Below the pieces are notes generated by a model, which made no database searches, was not told where the DNA came from, and was given only the letters and a program-made list of their open reading frames with translations. A stretch of DNA of 64,000 nucleotides, taken from positions 4,797,782 to 4,861,781 of the forward strand of contig BCHX01000003.1 of assembly GCA_001599755.1 (NCBI GenBank). The letters are read 5' to 3'. How positions within the stretch are numbered: position 1 is the stretch's first letter; the number at the start of each line of letters is the position of its first letter. The stretch comes from Gliomastix tumulicola (taxonomy: Eukaryota; Ascomycota; Sordariomycetes; Hypocreales; Bionectriaceae). The translations under genes were made by a program, and so were the position numbers. Positions 20,575-31,505 of this stretch are shown here, piece by piece.

Positions 20575-22174
20575 GGCGTCTGGTTTCTGGCTTTTTAAGA
20601 TGTATTCTGATGCTTGTGTCTTGTTTGATGATGATGCTCTGCTGCTGTTGTACTGATGTCCTTCTCGTCGTCTCGACTGCGATGAGCTTCGTTCTTATAC
20701 CTCACCGACGACGGCCATATCGCCATCATTCTGCCTCCGTCGACACCTCTCACCGAGTGTGCATTATGCAATCACAAGGCTGTGGCATTTCTCAGCAGTG
20801 CACCATCAGCAGTCTATCGATCTCTCCAGGCGTCTAGTTAGTAGCTTCCTTAGCAGCCGCCCGTCTTCCGCGTCCGCGGCGCCAATATATGGGGCGCCGT
20901 GCCGCGGAACCTCCGTGACATAAGCCCAATGGTGATTCACCGTATCCACTTCTCCAGAGTGCCAGAAGGCGAGCGTTTACAAATCCATCATCTCTCGCAG
21001 CTGAGTATCCTTTCTGGAGGGTGCGGACAATGCACTTCGCTGAGGTTCTGGCTAGTACGCAGGCTGTTCTCCTTTGTGAGTCGTGGACGACATAGATGAC
21101 CTTGACATGCAGCTCTCCGAATCTCAGTCAAGCTGCACTTGCTACCTTTTCCTTTTACTCACTATAGCCTGCTGCCGCTAGCACCCAAAGCATGGAATGC
21201 CCGAGCCGGAGAGGAGAGCCCTGCCACATCATTCGCATCGAGACATCCCCTTGCTAACCGAGACGAGGCACAGCACGCTCACGGCCATTGGGTTTGGCCA
21301 CGACTTGGGAAAATGTGTTTGTCTGGCGTATGCATGACTGCGTGGGACAGTCAGTGTCCCTGACATATTGGCAAGGTGTGCCATTTCGCGGGATTTAGCG
21401 GGACATGCCAGCCAACTCGTGGGATCACGAAATCAACATGACGGTGTAAAAGGAGCCCTCGGCAGGAATTTTGAGGCCTCAAGTTTAGGCTGCTATTTTA
21501 GCCTGAAGTTCAGTCGAATGTGAGCTCCTTCACGGTCCAATGAATGTCTCATGGCCTTACCCTCACTGCTGGGGATGATTTTTGCTGGTTGACCAGACAG
21601 ACAGAGAATGGCGTAAATCAGGTCGAGATTGCGAGATGTCGGGAATATCGCGACCTTCTCGGGTCTACATAGCGCCCCCTCGTATTCCTGTCAGTCATAT
21701 CTGCAATCTGGATCGGCAAATGATACCGCGCATGGGCACCTGCCAGTGGGAGCCCTGTCGGGGCCCTTTACTGCCTTCGTTTCCGAGCGCAAGACCACCG
21801 ACACCTGCACCAAGGACTTGGCAGGGCTCCCTGACCTTCCACTTTCGATGAGTTCTTCCGGAATGCGACATCGAAGGAAGAGGGGGTAACTGATAGGAAT
21901 CCCCTCCCCCCTCTTCACGTACGACCATGAGCCATGCCGATACCAATACCTTCACAACCAAGCTTGGGGGTGAACCTCAACGTTCTGTGAGTGGTGCGCT
22001 TGCAGTTGATGAATGCAGGGTTGACAAGATTGTGTGTTGCCATGTATGTGATGCCAACGGTACATAAAGCACGCGATGGTATGGCACCTAGCAGTGATTT
22101 CTCTACCTTCATGTCGTGTATTCCTAAGATCGCATTGATACCGCAAACCAACCTCGCACACTTGAAGTTCTACG
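20575..22174. other. Intergenic, about 1.6 kb
   Basis: Lies between the divergent SDR and subtilase genes. No gene, repeat or RNA was recognised; short frames lack support. Confidence 0.5.
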
Positions 22175-25100
22175 ATGCTGCGGACCGGTATCTCCGTCGC
22201 GCTCCTGGCCCTGGCTGCCGTTGCGGATGCTGCCTATTATTATGCGCGGCAGGAAGAGACTGTGTCAGGGAACTCCACGAACCCGATTGCAAGGAGCTTC
22301 ATTGTCGAGTATACTGCTGTCAGTGGACGGAACTCAACTCCTGTCTCCCATTTGAAGCCTCCCCCTCATTCTTGAACTGACCCTTGTTTTCTTTCCGTCC
22401 TAGGGCTCGGCCAGGGCTCGGTTCAACGCGCTTGCTGCAGCTGAAGACATCACCATCGTCAAAAGCTACGAGTCCCCCATCTTCTCCGGCGCGAGCATCG
22501 TGACGGACAGCCACAACTTGGACAGTCTTGAGAGGCTTGCCGACGTCGCCCGGGCGTGGCCCAACACTCACGTGCATCTTGCACCGCTGGAGCCGCAGTC
22601 ATTCAGCGACGACGCGGCTGCCCTCGACTACAACGTTCATAATGCCACCGGTGTGTCCAAGCTCCACGCTCTTGGACACTTTGGCGAGGGAGTGAAGGTG
22701 GGCGTGGTCGACACTGGTGTTTGGTACAAACACGAAGCCGTGAGTGCACATGGATAAGCCCTGAAAATACCGATGATCGGGTACTGACACTATGTAGTTG
22801 GGGGGCTGTCTCGGCGAGGGGTGCAAGGTGGCTGGTGGATATGACTTCGTTGGTGATGGACGTAAGTGTCAACAATTCTGAAGGGAGCATCCATAATTGG
22901 ATGGACCAGCTGATCATCATGTGTTTAAAGTATGGCCCTATGAGGAGAAGACTCCAGATGACGATCCGCTTGACCTCCAAGGCCATGGAACTCATGTCTC
23001 TGGCATCATTGCTGCCGAGAGCCGGTAAGAGACAGAACCACGCCAGGGTCTCTTTCGAGCGTTTCATCTGACCACCAAATATAGGAGTGGATGGACGGGC
23101 GTTGCGCCCAAGGCATCCATCTATGGCTACAAGGTCTTTAGTCTAAATGTGAGCTTCGACGACCTTGCTTGCCCACCTTGGTTCTCACTCGCTAACTTGG
23201 CACAGGCAGGCACTGACGAAGCAACCTTGATTGATGCCTTCCTAAGGGCGTACGAGGACGATGTACGACTGCATTTCATTTTCCATGATGGGCTCAGCAC
23301 TGATGATGGCTAGGTCGACATCATTACTTCCAGCATCGGCAGCACCAACGGATGGTCCAACAATGTCTGGGCGGAAGTGGCCTCACGAATCGCCCGCGAA
23401 GGCGTTGTCGTCACCATCAGTGCTGGAAACTCCGGCTCGGCGGGCGCATTCTTTGGAAGTTCGGGCGCGGTCGGTACTGATGTGATTGGCGTTGCATCCG
23501 TCGAGACGGAGCGGTTCCCAGCGCACCCCTTCGAGGCCACGTTCGACCAAGATGGCGCCCAGAACACCACGACAGTTGGCTACCTCCCGTCGACCTACTT
23601 CTTCCCCGCAGACATCCAGGACTGGCCGATCGCCGTGCTCAACTTCGATATCACAGACGTGGCGGACGCTTGTGAGCCGTATCCCGAGGACACCCCCAGG
23701 CTGGAGAAGGTCATCCCTCTGGTGCGACGCGGCACCTGCGCGTTCGCCATCAAGCAGGCGAACCTTGAGGCCATCGGCGCGGAATACATCCTGTTCTACA
23801 ACAACGTGGACTCACCCATCATCCCCTACACTGAGGAGGAGGGGTCGCTTATCGGTCTCATCACCAAGAAGGCCGGGGAAGCCATCATCAAGACGATCCA
23901 AGACGGCGGCAATGTCACCGTCGACTTCTCTGTCAACCCCGAGAAGCCAGTGGGACTCGAGTACCCTGCCGGTGGCCGCCCGAACGACTTCACCTCTTGG
24001 GGCGGCACGCACGATCTGCAGATCAAGCCTGATATCGCAGCACCCGGCGGAAACATCTTCAGCACCTACCTCGACGACACATACGCTGTCCTGAGTGGCA
24101 CATCGATGGCTTGTCCATATGTAGCGGGCGTGGCAGCGCTGTACATCGGCGCCCATGGAGGCCGCAAGGAACACGGCAAAGACTTCGCAAAGCAGCTCTC
24201 TCGCCGGATCATCGCCAGCGGTTCTGCACTGCCCTGGGCTACCTCAGCGACCCCGAACTACGACTTCGTGGCCCCTGTTGCTCAGGTCGGAAACGGTCTC
24301 GTGGATGCGTTCAAGGTCGTCGCCTACAGCACGGATCTCACGTTTGAGAAGATCGCGCTGAACGACACTCGCCACTTCAAGCGCTATCACGACGTGACGG
24401 TCTCCAACAACGGAGACAAAGACGTCTCGTACACGTTCTCAACGCAACCGGCGGCGGGCGTAGAGATCGCAGGCTGGTTTGCGTTGCCCCCTACTGTTGG
24501 AGAGTACCGGCTACGGAGTCTCTCGGAGATCAGTCCCACCACTCTTGAGCCAGCTATCAGTCTGCCCCGGGATTTCACATTGAAGCCAGGGCAGAGCAAG
24601 ACGGTATCGTGAGTGCCACTCCTGCGGAAGACCGAGCGTCGAAAGATTGTTCATTGCTGTGTTCTAACACCGCTATCAGGGTCAACTTTGACAACCCAGA
24701 CAAGCTGGGGTGGAACTCGACAGCGCTCCCGCTTTTCAGTGGCAAGATCGTCGTCTCCAGCAGCATTGGAGAGCAGCTTTCTGTTCCTTACCTGGGTAAG
24801 CCAAGCTAGTAGAGCCATATGAATGACCGTTGCAGAAGTACTGACGACGGAATAGGCTTGGGGGCTGATCTCAAAGCTGGGATGAATCCTATTTACAGGA
24901 CTACATATCCATTTTCTCGATCTAATGTGCAATTCGTCAGTATCCAGGACAAGCCATGGTGAGCCTACCCTCATCTCATTCCGTCACTTATACTGACAGT
25001 CTTAGGTACACCTTCGATCTGGGCCTGTCCTCGCAAGACTTCCCTAAGATCTACTCGAAGATTGCTTGGGGAACAAGGGAGGTCCGATGGGATGTAAGAC

Positions 25101-25564
25101 AACCTCGTTCCGCCCATGCATCATCTGACTACGATACTAAGAAAGACTAGATCTTCGAGGCAGGCTGGAAGGAGCGCCAGTGGAAATGGCCCCTCGTCCC
25201 CGGCGAGAACGGCTACATCGGACCTATCGCATCGTGGGTCGGTGCTGGACAGATTAACTACTTCGATCCCAGGCGTGCCGATCCTAACGATACCTTCACG
25301 TACCCCGTGCGCGACCTGACCAGGAATGCTCAGACCTCCATGGCCTTCCACGAGCACTGGTGGTTTGGTAAGCTGGGTAACGGCAGCCAGATCGAGCCCG
25401 GCAATTACACGTGAGTCACGTTCCCCCGTCACGGTTGTTACTCACATCTGACTCGTGTACGTAGGATGCGCTTTGCAACCTTGAAGCCTTTCGGGGACCG
25501 ATCTCATGGCGACAACTGGGATGTGTTCAATACTCCGGAGGTTGAAGTTCGGGGCAAATACTAG
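22175..25564 (+). CDS. Secreted subtilisin-like serine protease (S8) with PA insert
   Basis: Twelve exons join in frame: 22175-22318, 22404-22739, 22798-22861, 22931-23024, 23085-23148, 23206-23262, 23314-24608, 24680-24795, 24856-24958, 25006-25093, 25151-25410, 25465-25564. They encode 906 residues. A signal peptide (~1-20) is followed by an inhibitor-type propeptide (RSFIVEYT). The catalytic triad is Asp151 (VVDTGV), His200 (GHGTHVSG) and Ser517 (GTSMACPYVAG). A protease-associated insert lies between His and Ser (RRGTCAFAIKQANLEAIGA). An Fn3-like region follows the catalytic domain, as in minor extracellular protease/C5a-peptidase-type subtilases. The first intron starts GTCAGT. The acceptor of intron 3 could instead be at 22909, which adds seven residues in frame; 22930 was chosen because it leaves GDG next to WP. 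It degrades extracellular protein. Confidence 0.9.
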
Positions 25565-25770
25565 GCCAAGCCCGTAAAAGGCCACCGTCTTGTGGCAAAC
25601 AGGCAGAGGATAGCCCAGGATTTGATGACGGTGGTGGATGACATTCTAACATCACCTGATACGACAGTACCTGCTCATTCACTTGTCTCTGCCAGAGAAT
25701 TTCCTACATGATGCCTCTCGTACGCGTGCCAAAACAATTCCAGTGCCATTTCCCAATGAAGCCCTCCCGT

Positions 25771-27578
25771 CTAAAATGTCTGTGCCAAAACAGGTTCCCA
25801 ATCCTCGGTGCTCCCAGTCACAAGCAATCGCTTCCAGCTCACGACATTATTCAGCTGCCGACTCATATCCAGCGTGCCCCTCATATTCTCGCCGCCCCCA
25901 TTCTCAACCATATCTTCTAAGAGGTTCAGAGCACTGTCTATCAGCACACTGTCCGTCGCAGCAGAGGGTCCCTGTGGGTTATGTATCGTGTGTGCCAGGA
26001 GGATCAGCATCGTCGAGAAGTATGCGCAGCCGGCGATCCTGTCATCCGCTTTCCATCAGCAAAACAATCAATCACTCATGTATACCCTTGAATATTGAGC
26101 ACCTACCAGCGGAAAGCCACGTCCTTGTTTGGCACATTCCCGAACAGCGTCATGAAGCGCCTTGATTCCTGTGCGAGCCCTGGCGCCTGCCAGCCCGTCG
26201 CAATCTGGACATCCTGGTCCTTGATATACTGTTGTAAGCTGCTTGACCAGTGCTCGTCGTGGGCGTGGGCGATATGGATGTGTAGTTCGCACGTCATGCT
26301 CGCGGCATGGAGCATACCGAGGGAACGGAACAGATCCGAGCTCACGCTGTCCAGGACGCGGTCTATCTTGAACGGAGATGGCAGTGCAGCTTTCCACTCC
26401 TCGAGGTCTGCGAGAAGCGCCAGCGCAGCGCAGGTACGACGTGTGAGACCCCATGTCTGGGCGCGGGCGGACAGCATGTCATCGTAGACGCGGCCCTCGA
26501 TGCGTGCGAGCTTCACACGGTTGACGAGATAGTTCTCCCGCACGATGGCATTCGCATCCAAAGCGTTCCAGGGCCCGGTCACGAGGGGAGATGGGTCGGA
26601 GGGAACGTCAAGATCGATATCGTCGTCCTGCTGGATGGACGGCACACGCACGCGCAGGCTGAGGTTCTTGTCCAGGACATATGCAACCCAGAAGACGCGG
26701 GTGCACTGCGCCGCCGTCACGGGGTCCATTCCCACCAAACCGTGTCTCGAGTGTATGCCAAGTCGATGTATCAGCCGCATAGCCGTCGCGATGAGGATCA
26801 ACGCAGGCTGCAAGTCCTTCGCGCCTTGAAAGACAGCAACCATGCCGACAACGACCTGAACGTTGAGCAGCTCGGGATTCGGATCCATGATGATGGCTGT
26901 CATGGCGCTCTGCGCCCTGCTCAGATACTCTGCTGCGCGCGAATCGGTTCCGCCGTGGTAGGCGAGCGCGAGCACCACGTTGATGGCAGCCCAGGCGACG
27001 GGCGTCCGCTGGTGAGGCGTCGAGTACCAGCCGTGGACTAAACGTAGGAGTGTCGGGATGTGGAAAAGCGGCAGCGCCCAGTTGCACGCCTCGGCGAAGG
27101 TCTCGACGGCTCGGATGAGCTCGTCTAGCGGTGGCAGATGAAGTGCCTCTGAGCTTGGCGAAGACACATCCTGGGACACATCCTGCTCGACCAGCGTCGA
27201 CGAGTCTGAGGGCACAGACTCCGGGTCGTGAGGGAACTCCTGTCGTCCCTTCTCACTATTCTCACGCTCAACGCCAATCTGCTGCAGGGTGGATGCCAGC
27301 TGAGCCTCCAGACGATGGACCTGCTCCTGGAGAGCGAGCTGCTTCTGCGGGATCTGATTTCTCGGCCTCGAGGTCCTCTTGATGGCTGTGAAGGTGCAGT
27401 CGCTGTTGTGTAAGACGCAGTGGGAACAGCGAGGTCGGTTGCCATCGCATTTGATCTTTCGACGGTAGCAAAGGTCACATGCCTGTAGTAAGATTCCGTC
27501 AGCTCCGCGGCGCCAAGGGATGTCATGGTAGATTCACGGGGTCTGTACCTTACGGGTGGGGTTCCTAGAGGACTGCAT
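25771..27578 (-). CDS. Zn2Cys6 transcription factor with fungal-specific regulatory domain
   Basis: Three exons (27549-27578, 26107-27482, 25771-26038) encode 557 residues. Exon 1 supplies only MQSSRNPTRK; the zinc cluster follows at once (ACDLCYRRKIKCDG, then CSHC and a final C), with C-x2-C-x6-C-x6-C-x2-C-x6-C spacing. A Gln/Leu-rich coiled-coil linker follows (LALQEQVHRLEAQL). The rest matches the middle homology region of fungal regulators (RLIHRLGIHSRHGL, RVFWVAYVLDKNLSLR). The second intron splits Trp near the C-terminus and was needed to reach the conserved C-terminal helices. A DNA-binding nuclear regulator; target genes unknown. It ends 206 bp from the convergent subtilase. Confidence 0.9.
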
Positions 27579-28057
27579 TGTGGCTTCAATCTTGGTATAT
27601 TTCTTCGGCGATTAAAGAGCACTCTTCGTGATGATGATTCCGGGTTTCCAGGGACGGAGGTCCGTGGCGATGAGGATGGTTTGATGGTCGTGATGGATTA
27701 CAAATCAAGACTTCCGCGGATCACAAGTTGTGTAGGGTAAGCAGTGGTTTCCAATCCGGCCCACTATTCACGCTCAACCTTCGCCGACGATCCCGTCAGG
27801 TATTCATCCATGATTTCATGGCTCAAGAGGCTGCATGGTGCTGAGAATGGTATGAGATGGAGTGACTACAAGAAAGAACTAGAAAATAACCTATACAAGA
27901 GATTGCCTTGGACTAATGTAAAAAGGCGACATATAACACATATGACCAAGCAGCCGACACTCCCATAACCATCCTCCTCCAAGTTCTGTCATGGATTGCA
28001 ATAGCCAAGATTGTTTTTTCACCTGCTTGTGCACACCCCCAGCCAGTGAGTAGATAT
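27579..28057. other. Intergenic, about 480 bp
   Basis: Upstream of the Zn2Cys6 gene and downstream of the Lys/Ala-rich gene. No gene seen. Confidence 0.5.
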
Positions 28058-29476
28058 TCAGTGCCAGCGAGCCACTCTCATCCGCTCATACTCCTCCGAA
28101 TAGTCATCCCAAGCCCTCTCCATTGTCCTGGCATCAACCTCGCTCCGCGTTCCCTGACCAGGTAGTCTTCGACCTTGGAAGTGGAGGCTCATGAAGTCGA
28201 TACAGCCCTCGATGCGACCACCGCCTAAGAATCTCATATAGCCCCCGTTGTTCTGGTACATGATGGGGCCTTCATCCTCCTCGCCGCGCCACTCAAAGGG
28301 GACCTTATCGTCTGATGACTTGCGTGGTCGCTCGCCAAAGAACATGACACCTCGAACCACGCCGAGGTCAAAGCGTCCCCACATGCTCGTACCAGAGATG
28401 GTAAGGACGAGATCAAAGGAGTCCTCGTCGTAACGCGACCATTCATTGGAGACGTCCGCGCTGGTGATGTCGTAACATCCGTTGAGAAGCCCGAGAGGTG
28501 ATAAATCTCCGCCAAAGCCACCGGCATCGTCGTCTTCATCGTCTTGGTGGGAACCGTCAGAAGAGTATCGGTCATCAGGTTCGTAGTCGAACTCGGTGTA
28601 TGGAGGCGGAGCATCGTCGTACGCCCAACCGTCATCATCACCATCCTCGTCGTGATCACGGCGCGGAGACGGACGTGATGGAATACTACCTTGAGGAGCC
28701 GCTCTGCCACGACTGCATCTGGCTGTCTGTATCTTGCTGAAACGTGGCGTCTCCGAACCAGACGCACCGCTGGCCGTCTGTCGGGTCGAGCCTTGCTGCG
28801 AGATGCCACCTCGTCGAGCAGTTTGCTTCACCCGCGTAGGGGTTGAGGAAGACGGTGCGGTTGCAGCAGCAGCAGCAGCAGAAGAGCTGGCCTGCGCCGC
28901 CGGGGCTCTACCGCCTCGGTAAGCGAACGTAGGCTTGGGCTTCTTGGCGGCGGGACGTTGGACCTTTGGAGTTGGCTTGGCTTTGGTTTTCTTGGGCTGC
29001 TGCTCATCCACATCACGCTTTCGCTTCGTAGGCGCGGACGGCTTCGTCGCCTTGGCCTTTGCAGATCCCTCGGCGACGGCGGCGGGCTTGGTCTTCGTGA
29101 CCCCCTCCGCAGCTTTCTTGGCATCCCTATCCTTCTTCGTCCACTCCTTCTTCAGCGAGTTCTCAAGAAGGGAGACTGTCGTGGGGACTTTCAGCTGATC
29201 GGCGTTGACAGCATCGTACAGACGCATGCGAGCGACAGATTTGGTCTTGGAGGGCTTCAATCCATAGTGAAGAAGCTGCGCCTCGAACCAGTGCGCGGGG
29301 TGGTCCTTCTCGCTGCCCGAGGCGAAGTGAGTCTTCAGCTCGGCGGGGGTTGCACGGCGATGGCGGTTCTGTCCGGAGGCCTCGGCGTAGAAGTCGCCAT
29401 TTGCAAAGGCGAAGCCGTCGGACGTCACTGGAGGAGCACCAGCCCAGCCAGCAGAGGATGAGGTAACCTTCGACAT
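28058..29476 (-). CDS. Unknown Lys/Ala-rich, probably nuclear protein
   Basis: This is a single-exon gene of 472 residues; no family was recognised with confidence. Residues ~60-95 (HWFEAQLLHYGLKPSKTKS...) fit the helix-turn-helix pattern of a SAP-like DNA-binding motif. A long disordered centre follows, with basic clusters (KRKRDVDEQQPKKTKAKP) that would act as nuclear localisation signals, an alanine run from a GCA/CAG repeat near 28863-28880, and an acidic stretch (DEDGDDDG...). The last ~150 residues look folded (YDEDSFDLVLTISGTSMWGRFDLG...). A chromatin-associated role is possible but is inference from composition only. Confidence 0.7.
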   Translation of the reverse strand: MSKVTSSSAGWAGAPPVTSDGFAFANGDFYAEASGQNRHRRATPAELKTHFASGSEKDHPAHWFEAQLLHYGLKPSKTKSVARMRLYDAVNADQLKVPTTVSLLENSLKKEWTKKDRDAKKAAEGVTKTKPAAVAEGSAKAKATKPSAPTKRKRDVDEQQPKKTKAKPTPKVQRPAAKKPKPTFAYRGGRAPAAQASSSAAAAAATAPSSSTPTRVKQTARRGGISQQGSTRQTASGASGSETPRFSKIQTARCSRGRAAPQGSIPSRPSPRRDHDEDGDDDGWAYDDAPPPYTEFDYEPDDRYSSDGSHQDDEDDDAGGFGGDLSPLGLLNGCYDITSADVSNEWSRYDEDSFDLVLTISGTSMWGRFDLGVVRGVMFFGERPRKSSDDKVPFEWRGEEDEGPIMYQNNGGYMRFLGGGRIEGCIDFMSLHFQGRRLPGQGTRSEVDARTMERAWDDYSEEYERMRVARWH

Positions 29477-29900
29477 AGTGGCAACGGCTGCTGATGTTGT
29501 GCGCTGATGCTGTCGCGTGCCTCAACGAGGGTGTAGATGCAACCTTTTGAAATCGTGAATGGGGTCGTGACGGAATTTAGACTTAGAGTGGCTTGCGTGT
29601 GGCGTTGTGGCTGCCACACTGTTTAATGCGTGGCGGTGCTGTTTTGTTGGGTGTTGCTCACCCCGCTTCATAGTGTCAACTGACGATGAGGAAAATTGTT
29701 GGGAAAAATTATTACTGCCTGTTCATCCATCTTTCAGTGATATGGGATCTGAGTTATGCTGCTACTTCAGAGCAGAGGGCGGTAGTGCCTGTGCAAAGAC
29801 AGTCGCTGTGCTGTGAATGACGTGCATTTCGCACCAGGCAATCTCGCAACATGATATGATGTATTTCTTTCTCTATAGCTTCATCTCCCAAGTTCCGCGA
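29477..29900. other. Intergenic, about 420 bp
   Basis: Between the start of the Lys/Ala-rich gene and the 3' end of the dehydrogenase gene. No gene seen. Confidence 0.5.
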
Positions 29901-30839
29901 TCAGATGACATTCTTCATAGGCCGGCCTGCCAGGAACAGCCTCAGATTATCCGCAATCAAGTCGGTACAGCCACTTGGTCTCCCGCCAGCGGCATGCGGC
30001 GATATCGTGAGATTGGGAGCCTTCCACAGTCGACTTGATGCAGGGAGCGGCTCCTGGGAGAATACATCCAGCGCGGCCCCGCCGATCTCGCCACTCTCCA
30101 AGGCATCTACCAGTGCGTCCTCGTCGACCGAGATGCCGCGACCGACGTTGACGACCCACGCGTGTCGCGGCAGCAACTTCAAGCGTTCGGCATTGAGAGC
30201 GTTCCGCGTGGCCTCCGAACCAGGCAGAATCATCACCAGAGCATCTGTCTCCGGGAGGAGCTCTGCAAGTTTGTCTTCGCCCAGAACCTCGACGCTATTT
30301 CGCACACCAGCAGTCCTCGCCACGCCCCGAACATGAGCTCCGAGGGCATACAGAAGCGGCGTAAGCGTCTTGGCAATGCCCCCGAAGCCCCAGATGAGCA
30401 CCTTTGCACCGCGAAGCGTAGTCAGTTCGCCCCCTCTCGGATACGATCCTCCTAGATGGCCCGGCCACTCAGACCGTGACTGGTAGTCGCGCATCTCGTA
30501 TAGCTTCCGCGTGCCACTCAGGAGCATGGCCAACGTGTGTTCAGCCACAGTATCATCGTGCGTGCCTGAGCCCGTCGTGATGACGGTCCTCGATGTGTCG
30601 AACCCCGCTGCGAGGACGTCATTTGGTCCGGCTGCCAGGGCCTGAATCCATCGGATATTTTTCATGCGTTGGGCTGCATCTCGTAGATTCTCCGTGCTGT
30701 TGATCCAGGTGACAAGGATGTCGGCGTCGATGAGTTCCTCGGGAATCGGGACCTTGACATCGTATGGATGGATGGTGATGGCGAAGCCTTTGAGACTCTG
30801 CACATCCAGGTCTATTGATGTCGGTAGGAGGAGCTTCAT
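29901..30839 (-). CDS. D-isomer specific 2-hydroxyacid dehydrogenase
   Basis: This is a single-exon gene of 312 residues from the ATG at 30839 (MKLLLPTS); the open frame upstream has no earlier ATG. The NAD-binding motif GFGGIAKTL, the NVGRG arginine, the QEP glutamate and the SPHAAGG histidine give the Arg-Glu-His catalytic set of D-2-hydroxyacid dehydrogenases. It would interconvert a 2-ketoacid and a D-2-hydroxyacid with NAD(P)H, acting like a glyoxylate/hydroxypyruvate reductase. It is divergent from the anion:cation symporter gene at 31506, with 666 bp between, so the two may share regulation for uptake and use of an organic acid. Confidence 0.9.
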   Translation of the reverse strand: MKLLLPTSIDLDVQSLKGFAITIHPYDVKVPIPEELIDADILVTWINSTENLRDAAQRMKNIRWIQALAAGPNDVLAAGFDTSRTVITTGSGTHDDTVAEHTLAMLLSGTRKLYEMRDYQSRSEWPGHLGGSYPRGGELTTLRGAKVLIWGFGGIAKTLTPLLYALGAHVRGVARTAGVRNSVEVLGEDKLAELLPETDALVMILPGSEATRNALNAERLKLLPRHAWVVNVGRGISVDEDALVDALESGEIGGAALDVFSQEPLPASSRLWKAPNLTISPHAAGGRPSGCTDLIADNLRLFLAGRPMKNVI

Positions 30840-31505
30840 TTCGGGCGGCACTGGCTCAAGGCGATGGGCTAACACAAATGAACGAACAACCCCTCGGTTC
30901 GCGGCTCACATTAGTAATTTACCGGGATTCTTGTACTGCTTTCTCGGTGGTAGATCGGTGGTATCGAAGCCCGATGCGGAGCCCGTCTACTGACCAATTC
31001 GAAAGCCACGATTGGCGAGCCACGAGACGAGGGAGTTCCTTGATGTGGCTAGCGTAGCCGAGGAGCATTGCAGGGACATGTAACATGAGTCGGAATTGCG
31101 GATAAGACAGAACTGGTTGGGCTGGCTGCGGAGCAGCTTGACAGGCATCATCTCCAACATGCACCCGCATTCCACTGCCAACTTCCTGGTCACCGCTTCA
31201 CTTGGTGGACAATCTTGTTGAACTTCGCGGTCGCCCATCGGCAACGCTAGCCACACCAAACCGAGACCGGCCAAAACACCCTGCTCGGCGTGGAGTGTGG
31301 AGGATGCGAACCTGGGGTCCCCTCATTCCGTTGGGTGTCTGGGGTTCACGAGGGGGTTGGAGAGCGAGTCCAGTGACACGGAAAGGGAAGAAGCCAATAT
31401 AAAATGGATGATTTGTGGCGCTGACGTGACTCTGGACTTCTTTGTTTGACATTCTGGGACGAGACACCGAAAAATTGCTGGCTTGAAGGCTAGCTATCCG
31501 TCACC
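30840..31505. promoter_or_regulatory. Bidirectional promoter region
   Basis: The 666-bp gap separates divergently transcribed dehydrogenase and symporter genes and should hold both promoters. No specific operator was recognised. Confidence 0.45.

Noticed and set aside
19816..20598. Open frame of 260 codons on the plus strand
   Set aside because: Antisense of the SDR gene and runs through the ambiguous base and homopolymer.
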